Shown in pieces: positions 13,916 through 15,496 of a DNA stretch of 15,496 bases. Position 1 is the first letter of the stretch, and every line of letters starts with the position of its first letter. The stretch covers positions 3,839,415 through 3,854,910 of the forward strand of contig CP070840.1 in NCBI GenBank assembly GCA_020342025.1, given 5' to 3'. A program made the translations under genes and the position numbers. The notes below the pieces were generated by a model that worked only from the letters and a program-made list of their open reading frames with translations, did not search any database and had not been told where the DNA came from. The stretch comes from Deltaproteobacteria bacterium. GTDB taxonomy: Bacteria > Desulfobacterota > DSM-4660 > Desulfatiglandales > HGW-15.

Positions 13916-15226
13916 ATGGAATGGTGGGCTGTCCTCATCTTTTTCATTTTTGGCCTGGTTCTCATACTCCTTTCAGGCTTCCCTATCGCCTTTGGCTTCT
14001 TGTTGATGGATCTTTTGGGCATCATCATCTTCATGGGCCCTTTAGGTCTGAAGCAGGTCCCACTGCATGTGTACAGTTCCATTTCAACGTTCGTTTTGGC
14101 ACCTATCCCCATGTTTGTCTTCATGGGTGAACTGATGTTTCATTCGAGAATAGCGTACAATACCATCGATGTGATCGACAAGTGGCTGGTAAAGGTGCCG
14201 GGCAGGTTAAGCCTACTTGCAGCCGCCAGCGGTACCCTGTTTGCCGCCACCAGCGGTTCCACCATTGCAAACACGGCCATGCTGGGCACGGTTCTGTTGC
14301 CTGAAATGAAAAACCGCGGGTACAAGACGCCCATGTCTGTCGGGCCCATCATAGGCATCGGGGGGGTCGCCATGCTCATCCCCCCATCTATTCTGGCAGT
14401 CGTCTTGGCCAGTATCGGGCAGATCTCAGTGGGCGATATTCTCGTGGGCGGCACCATCCCAGGGCTTCTAATAGGATTCCTTTATGTCGTGTACATCATC
14501 GGGAGATGTATTTTGAATCCCTCCCTTGCCCCCCGTTACGAGGTCTCGAAGGCCTCCGTGAATGAAAAGATCATGGGTACCATTAAATATATTCTCCCCA
14601 TGGGATTTATCATTTTTATGGTGTTGGGCCTCATGCTCCTTGGTGTGGCTGCACCTTCGGAAGCGGCTGCAACCGGGGCGGTCGCTACCCTCTTGGTCTG
14701 CCTACTTTATGGGCGGTTGAACTGGCCCATGCTCAAGCAATCTCTGATCGGCACTGTTGAGATATCCGTCATGGTGCTCATGATCATCGCCGCTTCTAAA
14801 ACATTTAGCAGTATCCTCGCCTTTACGGGAGCGACGCGAGGACTCCTCAATGTCATCCAGGGTCTTGAAGTCCACCCACTCCTAATTCTGCTCGGCATGC
14901 AGTTGACCGTTTTTGTCTTCGGGACCTTCATGGAAACCGTCTCCATCATGATGATTTGTATCCCTTTCTTTATGCCCATTGTCACAACGCTCGGCTTCGA
15001 CCCTGTTTGGTTTGGCGTCCTCATGCTCATCAACCTTGAAATGGGAATGACAACACCTCCTTTTGGTATGATGTTGTTTGTGATGAAGGGTGTGGCTCCC
15101 CCTGAAGTCACTATTAAAGAAATATGCTATGCGGCTCTGCCATTTATTGTATGTGACATGGTGGCCATGGCCATGATTATCATTTGGCCTCAGTTGGCCC
15201 TCTGGTTACCGAGCATAGCACGCTGA
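13916..15226 (+). CDS. dctM: TRAP transporter large membrane subunit DctM
   Basis: This is the channel-forming subunit that drives solute import with an ion gradient, usually sodium. The 436 residues match the family, with about a dozen hydrophobic segments. Recognisable regions are FPIAFGFLLMD (21-31), PMFVFMGELMFHS (64-76), TSGSTIANTAMLGTVLLPEM (113-132), GGVAMLIPPSILAVVL (149-164) and, near the end, EMGMTTPPFGMMLFVMKG. The ion and substrate site of the family is expected in the re-entrant loops around 113-160 and in the MTTPPFG segment. The start is ATG 13916 behind AAGGAGA (13901-13907). It completes the transporter. The next gene begins 90 bp later on the same strand. Confidence 0.94.
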   Translation: MEWWAVLIFFIFGLVLILLSGFPIAFGFLLMDLLGIIIFMGPLGLKQVPLHVYSSISTFVLAPIPMFVFMGELMFHSRIAYNTIDVIDKWLVKVPGRLSLLAAASGTLFAATSGSTIANTAMLGTVLLPEMKNRGYKTPMSVGPIIGIGGVAMLIPPSILAVVLASIGQISVGDILVGGTIPGLLIGFLYVVYIIGRCILNPSLAPRYEVSKASVNEKIMGTIKYILPMGFIIFMVLGLMLLGVAAPSEAAATGAVATLLVCLLYGRLNWPMLKQSLIGTVEISVMVLMIIAASKTFSSILAFTGATRGLLNVIQGLEVHPLLILLGMQLTVFVFGTFMETVSIMMICIPFFMPIVTTLGFDPVWFGVLMLINLEMGMTTPPFGMMLFVMKGVAPPEVTIKEICYAALPFIVCDMVAMAMIIIWPQLALWLPSIAR

Positions 15227-15316
15227 TAGTCCGCACTTCCCCGAGGTTTAACATAAAGCAGCCTATGAAGCGCTAACGACAATATTCCCCAAAACTGAAT
15301 AATCACGAAAGCAATC

Positions 15317-15496
15317 ATGCCCTATTGTCCACTAGATCGCTTCAATGACGCGCTCTTAGGAAAACCAAAGGATCATGTTCCTCTTCTTCCATTGATCGCT
15401 GGCTGGGCTGCGGCCAACTTTTCTGATTTGCCCCTTTCTGAACTTGCTTTGGATCCAAAGGGCATCGTTGCGACGCAAATAAGAGCAAAGGAATCC
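15317..15496 (+). CDS. Uroporphyrinogen decarboxylase / MtaA-CmuA methyltransferase family protein, 5' part
   Basis: The 60 codons reach the right edge without a stop. The translation runs DRFNDALLGKPKDHVPLLPL (7-26), then GWAAANFSDL, then ATQIRAKES. This fits the N-terminal pattern of the URO-D fold (RFxxALxGxxxDRVPxxP). In anaerobes most such proteins outside heme operons are corrinoid-dependent methyltransferases like MtaA or CmuA, rather than heme enzymes. Its place behind a TRAP operon favours a catabolic methyl-transfer role, but this cannot be settled from 60 residues. ATG 15317 is preferred because an in-frame TGA lies shortly upstream; the ribosome binding site is weak. Confidence 0.7.
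   Translation, partial: MPYCPLDRFNDALLGKPKDHVPLLPLIAGWAAANFSDLPLSELALDPKGIVATQIRAKES

Overview
The window looks like chromosomal DNA of an anaerobic sulfate reducer of the Desulfobacterota (former Deltaproteobacteria). The clearest sign is the 5' part of aprB, the iron-sulfur subunit of adenylylsulfate (APS) reductase, which leaves the window at the left edge. A three-part TRAP transporter, a polyprenyl synthase of the long-chain quinone type, a MoeA-like protein with a cysteine tail and short palindromic dispersed repeats all fit. No rRNA, tRNA, CRISPR array or transposase gene was seen.

Layout. (1) 1-276, minus: aprB, with an in-frame UGA exactly where a cluster-binding cysteine of the CxxCxxCxxxCP motif belongs, and the homologous frame continuing after it. 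This is a candidate selenocysteine codon. Its upstream region (277-681) holds a strong sigma70-type promoter, a near-consensus Rex operator at the expected transcription start, and two direct repeats just upstream of the -35 box. (2) 682-2585, plus: an RNase Z-like metallo-beta-lactamase-fold hydrolase and a MoeA-like molybdopterin-binding protein. (3) 2586-2947: non-coding, with tandem 8-mers and a 71-bp inverted-repeat element. (4) 2948-3925, minus: polyprenyl diphosphate synthase. (5) 3926-4457: non-coding, dominated by a 260-bp MITE-like palindromic element that ends 21 bp from the rimO stop codon. (6) 4458-9447, minus, a run of housekeeping genes: cca-type tRNA nucleotidyltransferase, a small lipoprotein, a Ser/Thr kinase fused to a cyclic-nucleotide-binding domain, and rimO. 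rimO has a hairpin over its ribosome binding site. (7) 9834-15496, plus: a catabolic-looking cluster of an M24/creatinase-fold protein with a non-standard metal site, a D-2-hydroxyacid dehydrogenase-like protein with two substituted catalytic residues, TRAP transporter DctP-DctQ-DctM, and the start of a uroporphyrinogen-decarboxylase/MtaA-type protein.

How they fit together. The right-hand cluster probably imports a small organic acid (TRAP) and processes it with a C-N or amide hydrolase-like protein, a 2-hydroxyacid oxidoreductase-like protein and a methyl-transfer or decarboxylase-like protein; the substrate cannot be read from sequence. Electrons from such substrates would feed sulfate reduction through APS reductase, and the Rex site would tie aprB expression to the NADH/NAD+ ratio. 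The most notable observation is the UGA in aprB. TGA serves as an ordinary stop for rimO, the lipoprotein gene and the MoeA-like gene here, so the code is not globally reassigned. Either this AprB is a selenoprotein, or the gene is freshly broken, or the base is a sequencing error.
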